A stretch of DNA of 37,823 bases from Deltaproteobacteria bacterium (GTDB taxonomy: Bacteria > Myxococcota_A > Polyangia > Haliangiales > Haliangiaceae), in contig JAFAOG010000112.1 in NCBI GenBank assembly GCA_019237945.1, positions 1 through 37,823 of the forward strand, in the 5' to 3' direction. The first letter of the stretch is position 1. Every line of letters starts with the position of its first letter. Below, in pieces: positions 1 to 9,892 of the stretch. The notes beneath the pieces were generated by a model. It searched no databases. It had not been told where the DNA came from and worked only from the letters and a program-made list of their open reading frames with translations. A program made the position numbers and the translations under genes.

Positions 1-1
1 A

Positions 2-733
2 GTCCACCGCGACAATCTCGGCTGCAGCACCGCGTGCGCCGTTGCCCGCGAGCTCGGCTTCTACGCCGTCTACGCGCCGGGTCACGCGAACGGCAACGGC
101 GACGACGGCGTCGCGATCGTCTCCCGCGCCCCGATCACCTCCTCCCAGGTCATCGAGCTGCCCTTCTACAACGTGCACTTCAACGGCGGCCGCCGCATCG
201 CGCTCGCCGCCACGCTCGAGCTCGCGGGCCAACCGGTCACCGTCTACTCGGTCCACCTCGAGAACCGCCTCGGCGTGAACGATCGCCGCGCCCAGCTCAC
301 GCCTGTCCTCGCCCACGCGGCCCGCCAGAACACACCCATCATCATGGGCGGCGACTTCAACACCAGCCCGTTCACCTGGATCGCACACGTCATCCCGATC
401 CCCACCGGCACGCAAGACGATCGTCTCGAAGAGCTCGTCCGCAGCCGCGGCCTCGCGACCCCGCTCGCGCACTCCGGCCCGACCCATCACCACCTCTGGA
501 TGAAGCTCGACGCGATCTACACGCGCGGCTTCACGACCCAGCACTTCGCGACCGCGCGCGCCCGCGACGTCTCGGATCACCTCGCCCTCTGGGCCGTGAT
601 GACGGAAGAATCACCGGTGGTCACGAGCGTGCCTACACGCGGCGCATCGACGCCGACACCGGACGCGCACGCCGGTCGCGCAATGCTCGCAACGTGGAAC
701 GTCGCCCGCGAACCCGTCATCACGATGTACTGA
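2..733 (+). CDS. Endonuclease/exonuclease/phosphatase family protein, 5'-truncated
   Basis: The frame is open from the window edge and ends at TGA 731-733, so the N-terminus is missing and 243 residues are visible. The visible part has the late motifs of the EEP (DNase I-like) fold: a YSVHLENR segment, then GGDFN (the metal/phosphate-binding D-x-N motif) and near the end SDHLALWAV, the SDH catalytic histidine motif. Members are Mg-dependent phosphoesterases acting on nucleic acids, inositol phosphates or lipids; the substrate cannot be told here. The last ~45 residues after the SDH motif are a poorly conserved tail, and the final codons and the stop lie inside the first copy of a tandem DNA repeat (712-850). 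The gene may therefore have gained its present C-terminus from the repeat. The family call is firm; the specific function is unknown. Confidence 0.85.
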   Translation, partial: VHRDNLGCSTACAVARELGFYAVYAPGHANGNGDDGVAIVSRAPITSSQVIELPFYNVHFNGGRRIALAATLELAGQPVTVYSVHLENRLGVNDRRAQLTPVLAHAARQNTPIIMGGDFNTSPFTWIAHVIPIPTGTQDDRLEELVRSRGLATPLAHSGPTHHHLWMKLDAIYTRGFTTQHFATARARDVSDHLALWAVMTEESPVVTSVPTRGASTPTPDAHAGRAMLATWNVAREPVITMY

Positions 734-850
734 CGCCCTCGCGGCCGCCCCCTCCGGCGAATCCGTCCATTACGATGTACTGACGCCCTCGCGGGCGCCC
801 CCTCCGGCGAATCCGTCATTACGATGTACTGACGCCCTCGCAGCCGCCCC
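712..850 (+). repeat. Three tandem ~50-bp direct repeats at the 3' end of the EEP gene
   Basis: Copies run 712-760, 761-810 and 811-850 (the last truncated). Each contains ACGATGTACTGACGCCCTCG, starting at 722, 772 and 821, so the periods are 50 and 49 bp. Copies 1 and 2 both continue through a CCCCCTCCGGCGA segment. Copy 1 supplies the final codons and stop of the EEP gene. There are no spacers between units, so this is a simple tandem array. Confidence 0.9.
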
Positions 851-969
851 CAAGCGGGCTGGCCGACATAGGGCTGGCCGACGGCGGCGGGTGCGCCCGG
901 CCCCTACATGCACAGTTATTTCGGGCACATACGAGATATTTCGATCAATCCCCTTGCGCTGCGGACGCG

Positions 970-985
970 GAATGAATATTCATTC
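970..985. promoter_or_regulatory. Palindromic TetR-type operator in front of the tetR-like gene
   Basis: GAATGAATATTCATTC is a perfect 16-bp palindrome ending 7 bp before the chosen start codon at 993. An almost identical palindrome precedes the SDR gene (1778-1795). Size, symmetry and placement fit a TetR-family operator, implying autorepression. Confidence 0.75.
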
Positions 986-992
986 TCTCGCG

Positions 993-1718
993 ATGACGAC
1001 GACCGGCAAGACCCCCGCAGCGCCCACCCGGGCGAGCCAGCGGTCGATCGCGTCGCGCGACAAGCCGGGCGCCGACAAGCCGGGCGCCGACAAGCCGGCT
1101 GCCGACAAGCCGGCTGCCGACAAGGTCAGCCACGAGCGGGCCGCCGGCGCCGACAAGCGCGAGGCGATCATGCGCGCGGCACTGTCGCTGTTCGTCGAGC
1201 GCGGCTTTTACGGGACCGCGGTGCCGGAGATCGCGGATCGGGCTGGCGTGGGCGCGGGCACGATCTATCGCTACTTCGAGTCGAAGGAAGCGCTCGTCAA
1301 CGAGCTGTACCGGACGGAGAAGATGCGGTTCGCCGAGAACGTCGTCGAGCGCGTCAACGCCGTCGGCGGCGGCCGCGAGCCGGCGCGCGAGCTGTTCAAG
1401 CGACTGTGGCTGCACATGGCCGAGTTCGCCGTCGACCATCCCGAGTCGTTCGTCTTTCTCGAGCTGCACCACCATGCCGCGTATCTCGATCCCGAGAGCC
1501 GCGCGCTCGAGCAGCGGATGCTTGCGCTGTTCAGCGGCGTGATCGTCGCGGCGCAGACACGGCACGAGCTGAAGGCCGGCGACCCGCGCCTGCTGATGGG
1601 GATGGTGATGGGCGCCTTCATCGGCGTCATCCGCGGCTGCATGGAGTGGAATACCAAGCTCGAGGACGCCGACTGGCTGTTCGCCGAGCGCTGCATGTGG
1701 GAGGCGATTCGCGCCTAG
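993..1718 (+). CDS. TetR/AcrR family transcriptional regulator
   Basis: 241-residue one-component repressor. A typical TetR DNA-binding domain lies at residues ~56-102 (REAIMRAALSLF, GFYGTAVPEIADRAGVGAGT, then IYRYFESKEAL). The rest is the ligand-binding/dimerisation helical domain, ending near WLFAERCMWEAIRA. ATG 993 was chosen because the upstream in-frame ATG at 972 lies inside the operator palindrome and the GTG/ATG codons further up add no family sequence. The N-terminus carries an unusual ~50-residue extension containing four DKPGA/DKPAA pentapeptides encoded by a 15-bp tandem repeat. The gene is followed by an intrinsic terminator and then an SDR gene with a matching operator. The likely role is repression of itself and the SDR gene, relieved by a hydrophobic ligand; the ligand is not predictable. 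Confidence 0.85.
   Translation: MTTTGKTPAAPTRASQRSIASRDKPGADKPGADKPAADKPAADKVSHERAAGADKREAIMRAALSLFVERGFYGTAVPEIADRAGVGAGTIYRYFESKEALVNELYRTEKMRFAENVVERVNAVGGGREPARELFKRLWLHMAEFAVDHPESFVFLELHHHAAYLDPESRALEQRMLALFSGVIVAAQTRHELKAGDPRLLMGMVMGAFIGVIRGCMEWNTKLEDADWLFAERCMWEAIRA
1059..1118 (+). repeat. Four in-frame 15-bp tandem repeats inside the tetR-like gene
   Basis: GACAAGCCGGGCGCC occurs twice (1059-1073, 1074-1088) and GACAAGCCGGCTGCC twice (1089-1103, 1104-1118), followed by a partial GACAAG. They encode a DKPGA/DKPAA linker, which is probably flexible and may vary in copy number between strains. Confidence 0.9.
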
Positions 1719-1743
1719 CGGGTCGCGCTGATTCTCTGCATTC

Positions 1744-1764
1744 CGGGGTAGCACCCCGTTTTTT
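1744..1764 (+). terminator. Rho-independent terminator after the tetR-like gene
   Basis: CGGGG (1744-1748), loop TAGCA, CCCCG (1754-1758), followed at once by six T residues (1759-1764). It lies 25 bp after the tetR stop and before the SDR operator, so the SDR gene needs its own promoter downstream of 1764. Confidence 0.8.
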
Positions 1765-1777
1765 ATGACCTTCTGCC

Positions 1778-1795
1778 GGAATGAATGTTCATTCC
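1778..1795. promoter_or_regulatory. Palindromic TetR-type operator in front of the SDR gene
   Basis: GGAATGAATGTTCATTCC has 8-bp perfect arms (GGAATGAA/TTCATTCC) around a TG centre. It shares its core with the 970-985 site and sits 22 bp before the SDR start codon, just upstream of the SD AAGGAG (1805-1810). It is probably bound by the adjacent TetR protein. Confidence 0.75.
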
Positions 1796-1817
1796 AATCT
1801 GACCAAGGAGCCTGACC

Positions 1818-2813
1818 ATGTCGAAGATCGTCCTCATCACGGGAGCCACTGCCGGTATCGGCCGCACCACCGCCCTCCACCTCGCGTCGCAGGGCCACCA
1901 CGTCATCGCGACCGGTCGCAAGCCGGCCGAGCTCGCGAAGCTCGCGCAGGAGCACACGGCCGCGCGCGCGTCCGCGACGACGCCGGGTGGCCGCATCGAC
2001 ACGCTGCTGCTCGATGTGACGTCGGCTGCGTCGATCGCGTCGGCCGTCGCCGAGGTCGAGAAGCTGACCGGTGGTCGCGGGCTCGACGTGCTCGTCAACA
2101 ATGCGGGCTTCGGCGTTCTCGGGCCGACGTCGGAGATCGACGACGCCGAGATGCGCCGCCAGTACGAGACGAACGTGTTCGGCTTGATGAACGTCACGCG
2201 CGCGTTCCTGCCGCGGATGATCGAGCGGCGCGCGGGTCGCGTGGTCAATGTGTCCAGCGTTGGCGGCCGACTGACGCTCCCGTACTTCGGCGTCTACAAC
2301 TCGACGAAGTATGCCGTCGAGTCGCTGTCGGATGCGCTGCGCTACGAGCTGCGTCCGTTCGGCATCGACGTGACGATGATCGAGCCGGGCGTAATCCGCA
2401 CCAACTTCGAGGCGACGGCGGTCTCCGGCATGGATCGATTCAGCCGCACCGCATACGCGCCGGCGATGGCGAAGTACGAGCAGATGAGCAAGACGGCGGA
2501 CCGGTTCGCGTCGAACCCGATCGTGATCGCGAAGGCGATCGCGAAGGCGGTCAACGCGCGCCGCCCGGCCGCGCGCTACGTCGCGCCGTGGAGCACGAAC
2601 CTCGCGCTGTTCATGCAGACGGTGCTCCCGACGCGCGTGTGGGACTGGGCGATGCGGAAGGTCGGCTTCCTGACGCCGAAGACGCTCGGCCTGCGCGCCG
2701 ATGCGAAGCCGGCCGTGACGGGCGACGCGAAGCCGGCCGACGCAGCGGACAAGGCGTACGCGACGGTCGGCGCGCTGGACGCGAAGCCGGCGAACCGCGC
2801 GCACGCGAACTAG
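1818..2813 (+). CDS. Short-chain dehydrogenase/reductase (classical SDR)
   Basis: 331-residue NAD(P)-dependent oxidoreductase. The cofactor motif TGATAGIG is at residues 9-16, NNAG at ~94-97, an Asn in TNVFG (~119) and the catalytic triad S147, Y160, K164 (YNSTK). The conserved PGVIRT segment follows. ATG 1818 has a good SD, AAGGAG, 7 bp upstream. Classical SDRs are ~250 residues; this one has a C-terminal extension with a WSTNLALFMQTVLPTRVWDW segment and then an Ala/Lys/Pro-rich tail with three DAKPA units. The tail resembles the DKPAA linker of the TetR protein next door. The R-x-x-P-rich C-terminal part resembles SDRs acting on lipids or steroids, but the substrate is not assignable. Regulation is probably by the adjacent TetR protein through the 1778-1795 palindrome. 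Confidence 0.9.
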   Translation: MSKIVLITGATAGIGRTTALHLASQGHHVIATGRKPAELAKLAQEHTAARASATTPGGRIDTLLLDVTSAASIASAVAEVEKLTGGRGLDVLVNNAGFGVLGPTSEIDDAEMRRQYETNVFGLMNVTRAFLPRMIERRAGRVVNVSSVGGRLTLPYFGVYNSTKYAVESLSDALRYELRPFGIDVTMIEPGVIRTNFEATAVSGMDRFSRTAYAPAMAKYEQMSKTADRFASNPIVIAKAIAKAVNARRPAARYVAPWSTNLALFMQTVLPTRVWDWAMRKVGFLTPKTLGLRADAKPAVTGDAKPADAADKAYATVGALDAKPANRAHAN

Positions 2814-2884
2814 CCGAGAACCACGCACGCGAACTGAGCCGCGAGCGTCGCGAACGTGCGCGCAACCCGCCGGTGCCCGATCGC

Positions 2885-2968
2885 GGCTCCCGTCCCGAAA
2901 CACATACGAATCGCGATACGAATGCCCATTCGGGCGGGCTCCACCCGTATGAGTTTTCGACGGGAGCC
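2885..2968. repeat. 84-nt nested inverted-repeat element (hairpin/cruciform)
   Basis: The outer arms GGCTCCCGTC (2885-2894) and GACGGGAGCC (2959-2968) are perfectly complementary. Pairing continues inward with GAAAC (2897-2901) to GTTTTC (2953-2958, one bulge) and CATACG (2903-2908) to CGTATG (2946-2951). Inside the loop is a separate CGAATG-CC-CATTCG hairpin (2919-2932). This can fold as a long stem with a terminal branch. It could be a REP/MITE-like element, a structured RNA or a bidirectional terminator; there is no T-tract. Confidence 0.7.
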
Positions 2969-2990
2969 TGAGAAGCGGGGGCGCCTCGGC

Positions 2991-3034
2991 AATTCCGTAC
3001 GAATGGGCGTTCGAACACGCGTTCGTACGGAATT
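2991..3034. repeat. 13-bp perfect inverted repeat
   Basis: AATTCCGTACGAA (2991-3003) and TTCGTACGGAATT (3022-3034) flank an 18-bp loop that itself contains the palindrome TTCGAA. It shares the TACGAATG...TTCG pattern with the preceding element, suggesting a common origin. Confidence 0.8.
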
Positions 3035-3046
3035 CGTGCCCCGACC

Positions 3047-3071
3047 CCACGTCGGCCGTCCCCCGACGTGG
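3047..3071. repeat. 9-bp inverted repeat (hairpin)
   Basis: CCACGTCGG (3047-3055) and CCGACGTGG (3063-3071) around a 7-nt loop. It is the third consecutive dyad in this intergenic stretch and overlaps the start of the 46-bp repeat series. Confidence 0.7.
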
Positions 3072-3250
3072 TGCCCGACGCCGGCGCATCGAGGCGTGTC
3101 AATCGTCTCGAAGTGGTGCCCTACGCCGGCGAATCGCGCGCGTAAACCGTCATTCGAAGTGTGCCCGGCGCCCGGTGCATCGAGGGTGTTGATCGTCTCT
3201 CGAAGTGGAGCGCGGCGCCGGCGCATCGGGCCGTGGCACCGGCAGTCGAA
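3068..3250. repeat. Four degenerate ~46-bp tandem repeats
   Basis: Units start at 3068, 3113, 3159 and 3205 (spacings 45, 46, 46). The shared pattern is GTGgTGCcCgaCGCCGGcGcATCGaG, then a variable middle, then ATCGTCTCGAA or a variant. The whole 2814-3327 gap holds no convincing coding sequence. The units loosely resemble the 712-850 repeats (CCGGCGAATC...CGTCATT). Confidence 0.65.
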
Positions 3251-3327
3251 CTGCTGTCAGGCGCGGGCGCGCAATCGAGGCGTCCTGCACGTTGGCAGCG
3301 CCCGCCGGCGCGAGTAGCCTCCGGCGC

Positions 3328-4665
3328 ATGCATCGATCCTCGCTCCTGCGTCGGCTCCTCGCCATCAAGACTCTGCCGCTCATGCTCGGGCTCGGGCTCG
3401 GGCTCGCGCTCGGCGTGCCGGCCTGTGGATCGTCTGCCAAGCCCGCGACCGCTCCGTCGCCCGCATCCTCGGCGACGCCCACGAGCGGCACCACGTCCTC
3501 GAACGCGGGCACGTCGACGACGACCGCAACGCAGGCGGGGGCAGCGACGCAAGCGGGGCCCGCGACGCAAGCGGGGACCGCGACGACCGGCACGACCGCG
3601 ACGACCGGCACGACCGCGACGACCGGCACGACCGCGACGATCGGCACGACCGCGACGACCGGCACGACCGCGACGACCGCGGCAGCGGCCGCCGCCGAGC
3701 CTCCGGCCCCGCTCGCGCCCGGCATCACCGAGATCAAGCTGCCCGGTGCGGATGGCGGCGTGTTCCTCGACTACCTCGCGTACGACCCCAAGCAGCATCG
3801 CGTGTGGGTGCCCGCGGGTGGGACGGGTCGCGTGGACGTGATCGATGCGAAGACGGGCGCGCTGACGCCGATCGAGAACTGGCCGACGAAGGAAGTCGAG
3901 CGGCGCGGGCGCAAGATGCAGGTCGGGCCGAGCGCGGCGACCGTCGGCGATGGGATCGTGTTCATCGGCAATCGGGGCGACTCGAGCGTGTGTGCGGTCG
4001 ATGCGAAGTCGCTGACGAAGCGCGGGTGCGTGACACTCGACAGCTCGCCCGACGGGTTGGCGTGGATCGCGTCGACGAAGGAAGTGTGGGTGACGACGCC
4101 GCGCGACAAGAAGATCCAGATTGTCGATGCGAAGAATGCGAGCGCGCTCAAGGTCGTCGGGGCCGTGAGCTTCGAGGGCGAGCCGGAGGGGTTCGCTGTC
4201 GATAACAAGCGCAAGGTGTTTTTTACGAACCTCGAGGATGCGGACAAGACGGTCGTTGTCGATATCGCGAAGCGCGCGGTGACGAAGACGTGGGAGCCGA
4301 AGTGCGGCGAGGACGGGCCGAAGGGGCTCGTGTTCGACGGCGCGGCGAACCATTTGCTTGTCGTTTGTCCTGCGTGGATCGAGGTGCTCGATGCGGGCAA
4401 GGATGGCGCGCAGATGTCGAAGCTGGATGTCGGGGACGGGCTCGATGCGGTCGACTGGACGCCCGGCAAGCGGCTGGTCGTCGCGGCGGCTGGGCGCGCG
4501 GGCAAGCTCGTGGTCGCGTCGCTGCCGGCGACCGGCACGCTGCAGGAGGTGTCGAGCCTGCCGACGGCGAAGGGCGCGCGGAATGCGGTGGCGAGTGAAG
4601 ATGGGAGCGCGTTCGTGGCGGATGGCCCGGCCGGGCGTATCCTGATGGTTCCAGCAAAGAAGTAG
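3328..4665 (+). CDS. Beta-propeller (YncE-like) lipoprotein
   Basis: 445 residues from ATG 3328, chosen because it opens a lipoprotein signal: basic MHRSSLLRRLL, a Leu/Gly-rich hydrophobic core and Cys33 in GVPAC. Residues ~35-125 are a low-complexity Thr/Ala/Gly linker including QAG-AT units and five 18-bp DNA repeats (GTTATT units). The remaining ~310 residues contain repeated blades of the YVTN/YncE type, for example GRVDVIDAKTG, DKKIQIVDAKN, KTVVVDIAKR, KLVVASL. The protein is probably anchored to a membrane with the propeller held away by the linker; its ligand or partner is unknown. The stop is only 3 bp from the start of the S1-domain gene, so the two are probably co-transcribed and perhaps translationally coupled. 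Confidence 0.85.
   Translation: MHRSSLLRRLLAIKTLPLMLGLGLGLALGVPACGSSAKPATAPSPASSATPTSGTTSSNAGTSTTTATQAGAATQAGPATQAGTATTGTTATTGTTATTGTTATIGTTATTGTTATTAAAAAAEPPAPLAPGITEIKLPGADGGVFLDYLAYDPKQHRVWVPAGGTGRVDVIDAKTGALTPIENWPTKEVERRGRKMQVGPSAATVGDGIVFIGNRGDSSVCAVDAKSLTKRGCVTLDSSPDGLAWIASTKEVWVTTPRDKKIQIVDAKNASALKVVGAVSFEGEPEGFAVDNKRKVFFTNLEDADKTVVVDIAKRAVTKTWEPKCGEDGPKGLVFDGAANHLLVVCPAWIEVLDAGKDGAQMSKLDVGDGLDAVDWTPGKRLVVAAAGRAGKLVVASLPATGTLQEVSSLPTAKGARNAVASEDGSAFVADGPAGRILMVPAKK
3577..3684 (+). repeat. 18-bp tandem repeats encoding a Thr-rich linker
   Basis: The unit ACCGCGACGACCGGCACG recurs at 3577, 3595, 3613, 3631 (one change), 3649 and partly at 3667, in frame, giving a (T-A-T-T-G-T)n linker in the lipoprotein. 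Copy number is likely to vary between strains. Confidence 0.9.
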
Positions 4666-4668
4666 GTC

Positions 4669-5823
4669 ATGAGCAACGACGAGGAAGACTTTGCGGCGAT
4701 GTTCGCCGCGAGCGAGAAGGACAAGCCGAAGGCGAAGCGTCCGAAGATCGGCGATGTGGTGCGTGGCAAGGTGATCACGGTCGGCAAGGAGGCCGTGTTC
4801 GTCGACGTGGGCGGCAAGGCGGAGGGTCAGCTCGATCGCGAGCAGGTGACGGATAAAGAGGGCAAGCTGCTCGTCAAGATCGGCGACGAGATCGAGGCGC
4901 GCGTGGTGGCGGACGCCGGCGGCGTGCTGACGCTGCGCACGAAGCTCGGGCGTGGGCCGGAAGCGCGCGCGGAGCTCGCGCAGGCGCAGGACCTCGGAAT
5001 TCCCGTCGAGGGCGTGGTGACCGAGGTCGTCAAGGGCGGTGTTTCGGTCGACGTGGCGGGCGTGCGCGGGTTTTGCCCGGCCTCGCAGATCGACAACCGG
5101 TTCGTCGAGGATCTGAGCGTGTTCGTCGGCCAGCGGCTGACGTTTCGCGTGACGCGCTATGAAGGTCGCAACCTCGTGCTGTCGCGGCGGGCGCTGCTCG
5201 ATGAAGAGAAGGAGAAGCGTGCCGTCGAGACGCGGAAGAACCTGGTGCCGGGTGCGGTGATCCGCGGCAAGGTCGTCGGGTTCAAGCCGTTCGGGGCGTT
5301 CGTCGATCTCGGGGGCGTCGAGGGCATGCTGCATGTCAGCGAGCTCGGGTTCCAGCGCGTCGAGAAGCCGGAGGACGTGCTGCGGCTCGGGCAGGAGCTC
5401 GATGTCGCGATCCTCAAGGTCGAGCCCGGCGAGAAGGGCGACCGGATCTCGCTGAGCCTCAAGGCGCTCGCGAACGATCCGTGGAATGACGCGACCGCCA
5501 GCCTGCACGAGGGCGCGCGCGTGAAGGGCACCGTGACGCGTCTGCAGCCGTTTGGCGCGTTTGTCGAGATCGCGCCCGGCGTCGAGGGGCTGGTGCACAT
5601 CAGCGAGCTCGGCGCGGGCCGCCGGATCAATCATCCCAAGGAAGTGGTCGGCGTCGGGCAGCAGGTCGAGGCGAGCGTGCTCGCGATCGATCCCGAGAAG
5701 CGACGGCTGTCGCTGTCGATGGCCGGCAGCAAGGATGCGAGCCCCGAGGAGATCCGCGAGGCCGCGCCGCGGGCGCCGCAGACGCTCGGCACGTTCGGCG
5801 ACCTGCTGAAGAAGAAGAGCTAG
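4669..5823 (+). CDS. Four-S1-domain RNA-binding protein (ribosomal protein S1-like)
   Basis: 384 residues with four OB-fold S1 domains at about 26-92, 109-174, 192-265 and 280-352. The third and fourth have the canonical G-x-V-x-x-x-x-x-F-G-A-F-V-(D/E) and G-(M/L)-(L/V)-H-(V/I)-S-E-L signatures, as in bacterial ribosomal protein S1. Domain 1 is followed by KLGRG, as in short S1-like proteins. Full S1 proteins usually have six domains and ~550 residues, so this is a shorter paralogue or a lineage-specific S1. It should bind single-stranded RNA in the cytoplasm and act in translation or RNA turnover. The start ATG lies 3 bp after the upstream stop. The C-terminus (FGDLLKKKS) is a short basic tail. 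Confidence 0.9.
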   Translation: MSNDEEDFAAMFAASEKDKPKAKRPKIGDVVRGKVITVGKEAVFVDVGGKAEGQLDREQVTDKEGKLLVKIGDEIEARVVADAGGVLTLRTKLGRGPEARAELAQAQDLGIPVEGVVTEVVKGGVSVDVAGVRGFCPASQIDNRFVEDLSVFVGQRLTFRVTRYEGRNLVLSRRALLDEEKEKRAVETRKNLVPGAVIRGKVVGFKPFGAFVDLGGVEGMLHVSELGFQRVEKPEDVLRLGQELDVAILKVEPGEKGDRISLSLKALANDPWNDATASLHEGARVKGTVTRLQPFGAFVEIAPGVEGLVHISELGAGRRINHPKEVVGVGQQVEASVLAIDPEKRRLSLSMAGSKDASPEEIREAAPRAPQTLGTFGDLLKKKS

Positions 5824-5835
5824 TACGATGCGCGC

Positions 5836-6033
5836 ATGCGCATTGTCCTCGTTTTCCTGATCGCTCTCGCCGCGACTGCTTGCAGCAAGAAGAAGGCGGC
5901 GACCACGCCGACGTCCGCGGGTGCCACGCCCGGCAGCGCCGCCGAAATGCAGCCCGGCGCACCGGCGTCGGCCGCGCCCGACACGACGCCCGCCCCGACG
6001 ACGAAGTCCGACCCCGAAGAGGGCGGCCAGTAG
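5836..6033 (+). CDS. Small predicted lipoprotein (65 aa)
   Basis: MRIVLVFLIALAATAC is a compact lipoprotein signal with Cys16 as the predicted lipidation site. It is followed by SKKK and an Ala/Thr/Pro-rich unstructured stretch ending in acidic residues. No domain is recognisable. It starts 12 bp after the S1 gene and its TAG stop directly abuts the boxB stop on the other strand, so no terminator fits between them. Its size and composition suit a cell-envelope tether or filler peptide; the function is unknown. Confidence 0.7.
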   Translation: MRIVLVFLIALAATACSKKKAATTPTSAGATPGSAAEMQPGAPASAAPDTTPAPTTKSDPEEGGQ

Positions 6034-7437
<1,404 letters not shown>

Positions 7438-7442
7438 GGCGG

Positions 7443-9065
<1,623 letters not shown>

Positions 9066-9093
9066 GGCTGGGGTGTATCAGGCAATAAACTGC

Positions 9094-9123
9094 TTGTCAC
9101 GTACGTTCTGTATGCACTATATT
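9094..9123 (+). promoter_or_regulatory. Candidate boxR promoter and BoxR control region
   Basis: TTGTCA (9094-9099) and TATATT (9118-9123) are separated by 18 bp on the plus strand, like a sigma-70 promoter. Transcription would begin near 9130, at or next to the GTG start 9131, implying a leaderless boxR mRNA. The spacer holds the palindrome ACGTACGT (9099-9106) and a TGCA (9113-9116), a motif I recall in BzdR/BoxR operators. It lies within the shared boxC/boxR gap. Confidence 0.45.
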
Positions 9124-9130
9124 TCCAACG

Positions 9131-9850
9131 GTGAGCTTCCTCGACGCCGTCGGCGCGCAAGTCCGCTCCCACCGCGAGCGACGCGGCTGGTCACGACGAG
9201 AGCTCGCCTCGGCATCGGGAGTGAGCGAGCGTTTCCTCGCGCAGCTCGAGGGTGGCGAGGGCAACATCTCGCTGCGCCGGTTCGCGGAGGTCGCGCACGC
9301 GCTCGGCACGACGCCGGCCGCCCTGCTCGCCCCCGCCGAGGCCGCACCCACTGCGCGGCCGATCGCCCTGCTCGGCGTTCGGGGCGCGGGAAAGTCGGCG
9401 GTCGGCGCGGCGCTCGCGAAGAAGCTCGGCCTGCGATTCGTCGAGGTCGACCGCGAGATCGAGGAGGCGGCCGGGCTCGCGCTCGCCGACATCTTCACGC
9501 TGCACGGCGAGGCGTACTACCGGCGCGTCGAGCGCGAGGTGTTGACGCGGCTCGTCGCCGAGCCCGGCGTGCTCGCGACCGGCGGATCGATCGTCAACGA
9601 CGCGACGAACTTCGCGCTGCTCAAGAGCCGCGCCCACACGGTCTGGCTGCGCGCGACCGCCGAGGATCACTGGAACCGCGTCGTCGCCCAGGGCGATCAG
9701 CGCCCGATGGCCGAGAACCCGCACGCGTTCGAGGAGCTCCGCGCGCTGCTTGCCGCACGGCAAAAGCTCTACGCCCGTGCGGATCGCACCATCGACACCA
9801 GCGACAAGACCGTCAAGCAGGTGGTCGCCGAGCTCGCCGCCGAGGCGTGA
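9131..9850 (+). CDS. boxR: BoxR: XRE-type regulator fused to a shikimate-kinase-like domain
   Basis: 239 residues. Residues ~3-66 are an HTH_3/XRE DNA-binding domain (RSHRERRGWSRRELASASGVSERFLAQLE). Residues ~76-235 are a shikimate-kinase-like domain with P-loop GVRGAGKS (82-89), the FVEVDREIEE segment and the ATGGSIV loop. This fusion is characteristic of the BzdR/BoxR family, in which the kinase-like domain senses benzoyl-CoA rather than phosphorylating shikimate and relieves repression. GTG 9131 is the only start giving a full HTH; no SD is evident. Its position next to boxC and boxB fits repression of that operon and itself. Confidence 0.93.
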   Translation: MSFLDAVGAQVRSHRERRGWSRRELASASGVSERFLAQLEGGEGNISLRRFAEVAHALGTTPAALLAPAEAAPTARPIALLGVRGAGKSAVGAALAKKLGLRFVEVDREIEEAAGLALADIFTLHGEAYYRRVEREVLTRLVAEPGVLATGGSIVNDATNFALLKSRAHTVWLRATAEDHWNRVVAQGDQRPMAENPHAFEELRALLAARQKLYARADRTIDTSDKTVKQVVAELAAEA

Positions 9851-9892
9851 GCGCACACACGGCCCGGCCCCGCGATTGCAACATTCCGCCCC

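Noticed and set aside
712..850. Possible CRISPR array
   Set aside because: Repeats are contiguous at ~50 bp with no unique spacers and no cas genes nearby.
2885..2968. Intrinsic terminator for the SDR gene
   Set aside because: Long stem but no following T-tract, and the stem is more complex than a simple terminator; left as a structured element.
945..3089. Long minus-strand open frame across the tetR and SDR genes
   Set aside because: Arg-rich antisense shadow caused by high GC; no family motif, and both plus-strand genes have clear domains.
3068..3250. Possible CRISPR array or short protein from the 46-bp repeats
   Set aside because: Units are degenerate and lack spacers; no start codon with SD or conserved frame through the repeats.
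9131..9850. Shikimate kinase (aroK) as function of the boxR gene
   Set aside because: The kinase-like part is fused to an XRE HTH domain and sits beside boxBC, which is the BoxR/BzdR arrangement.
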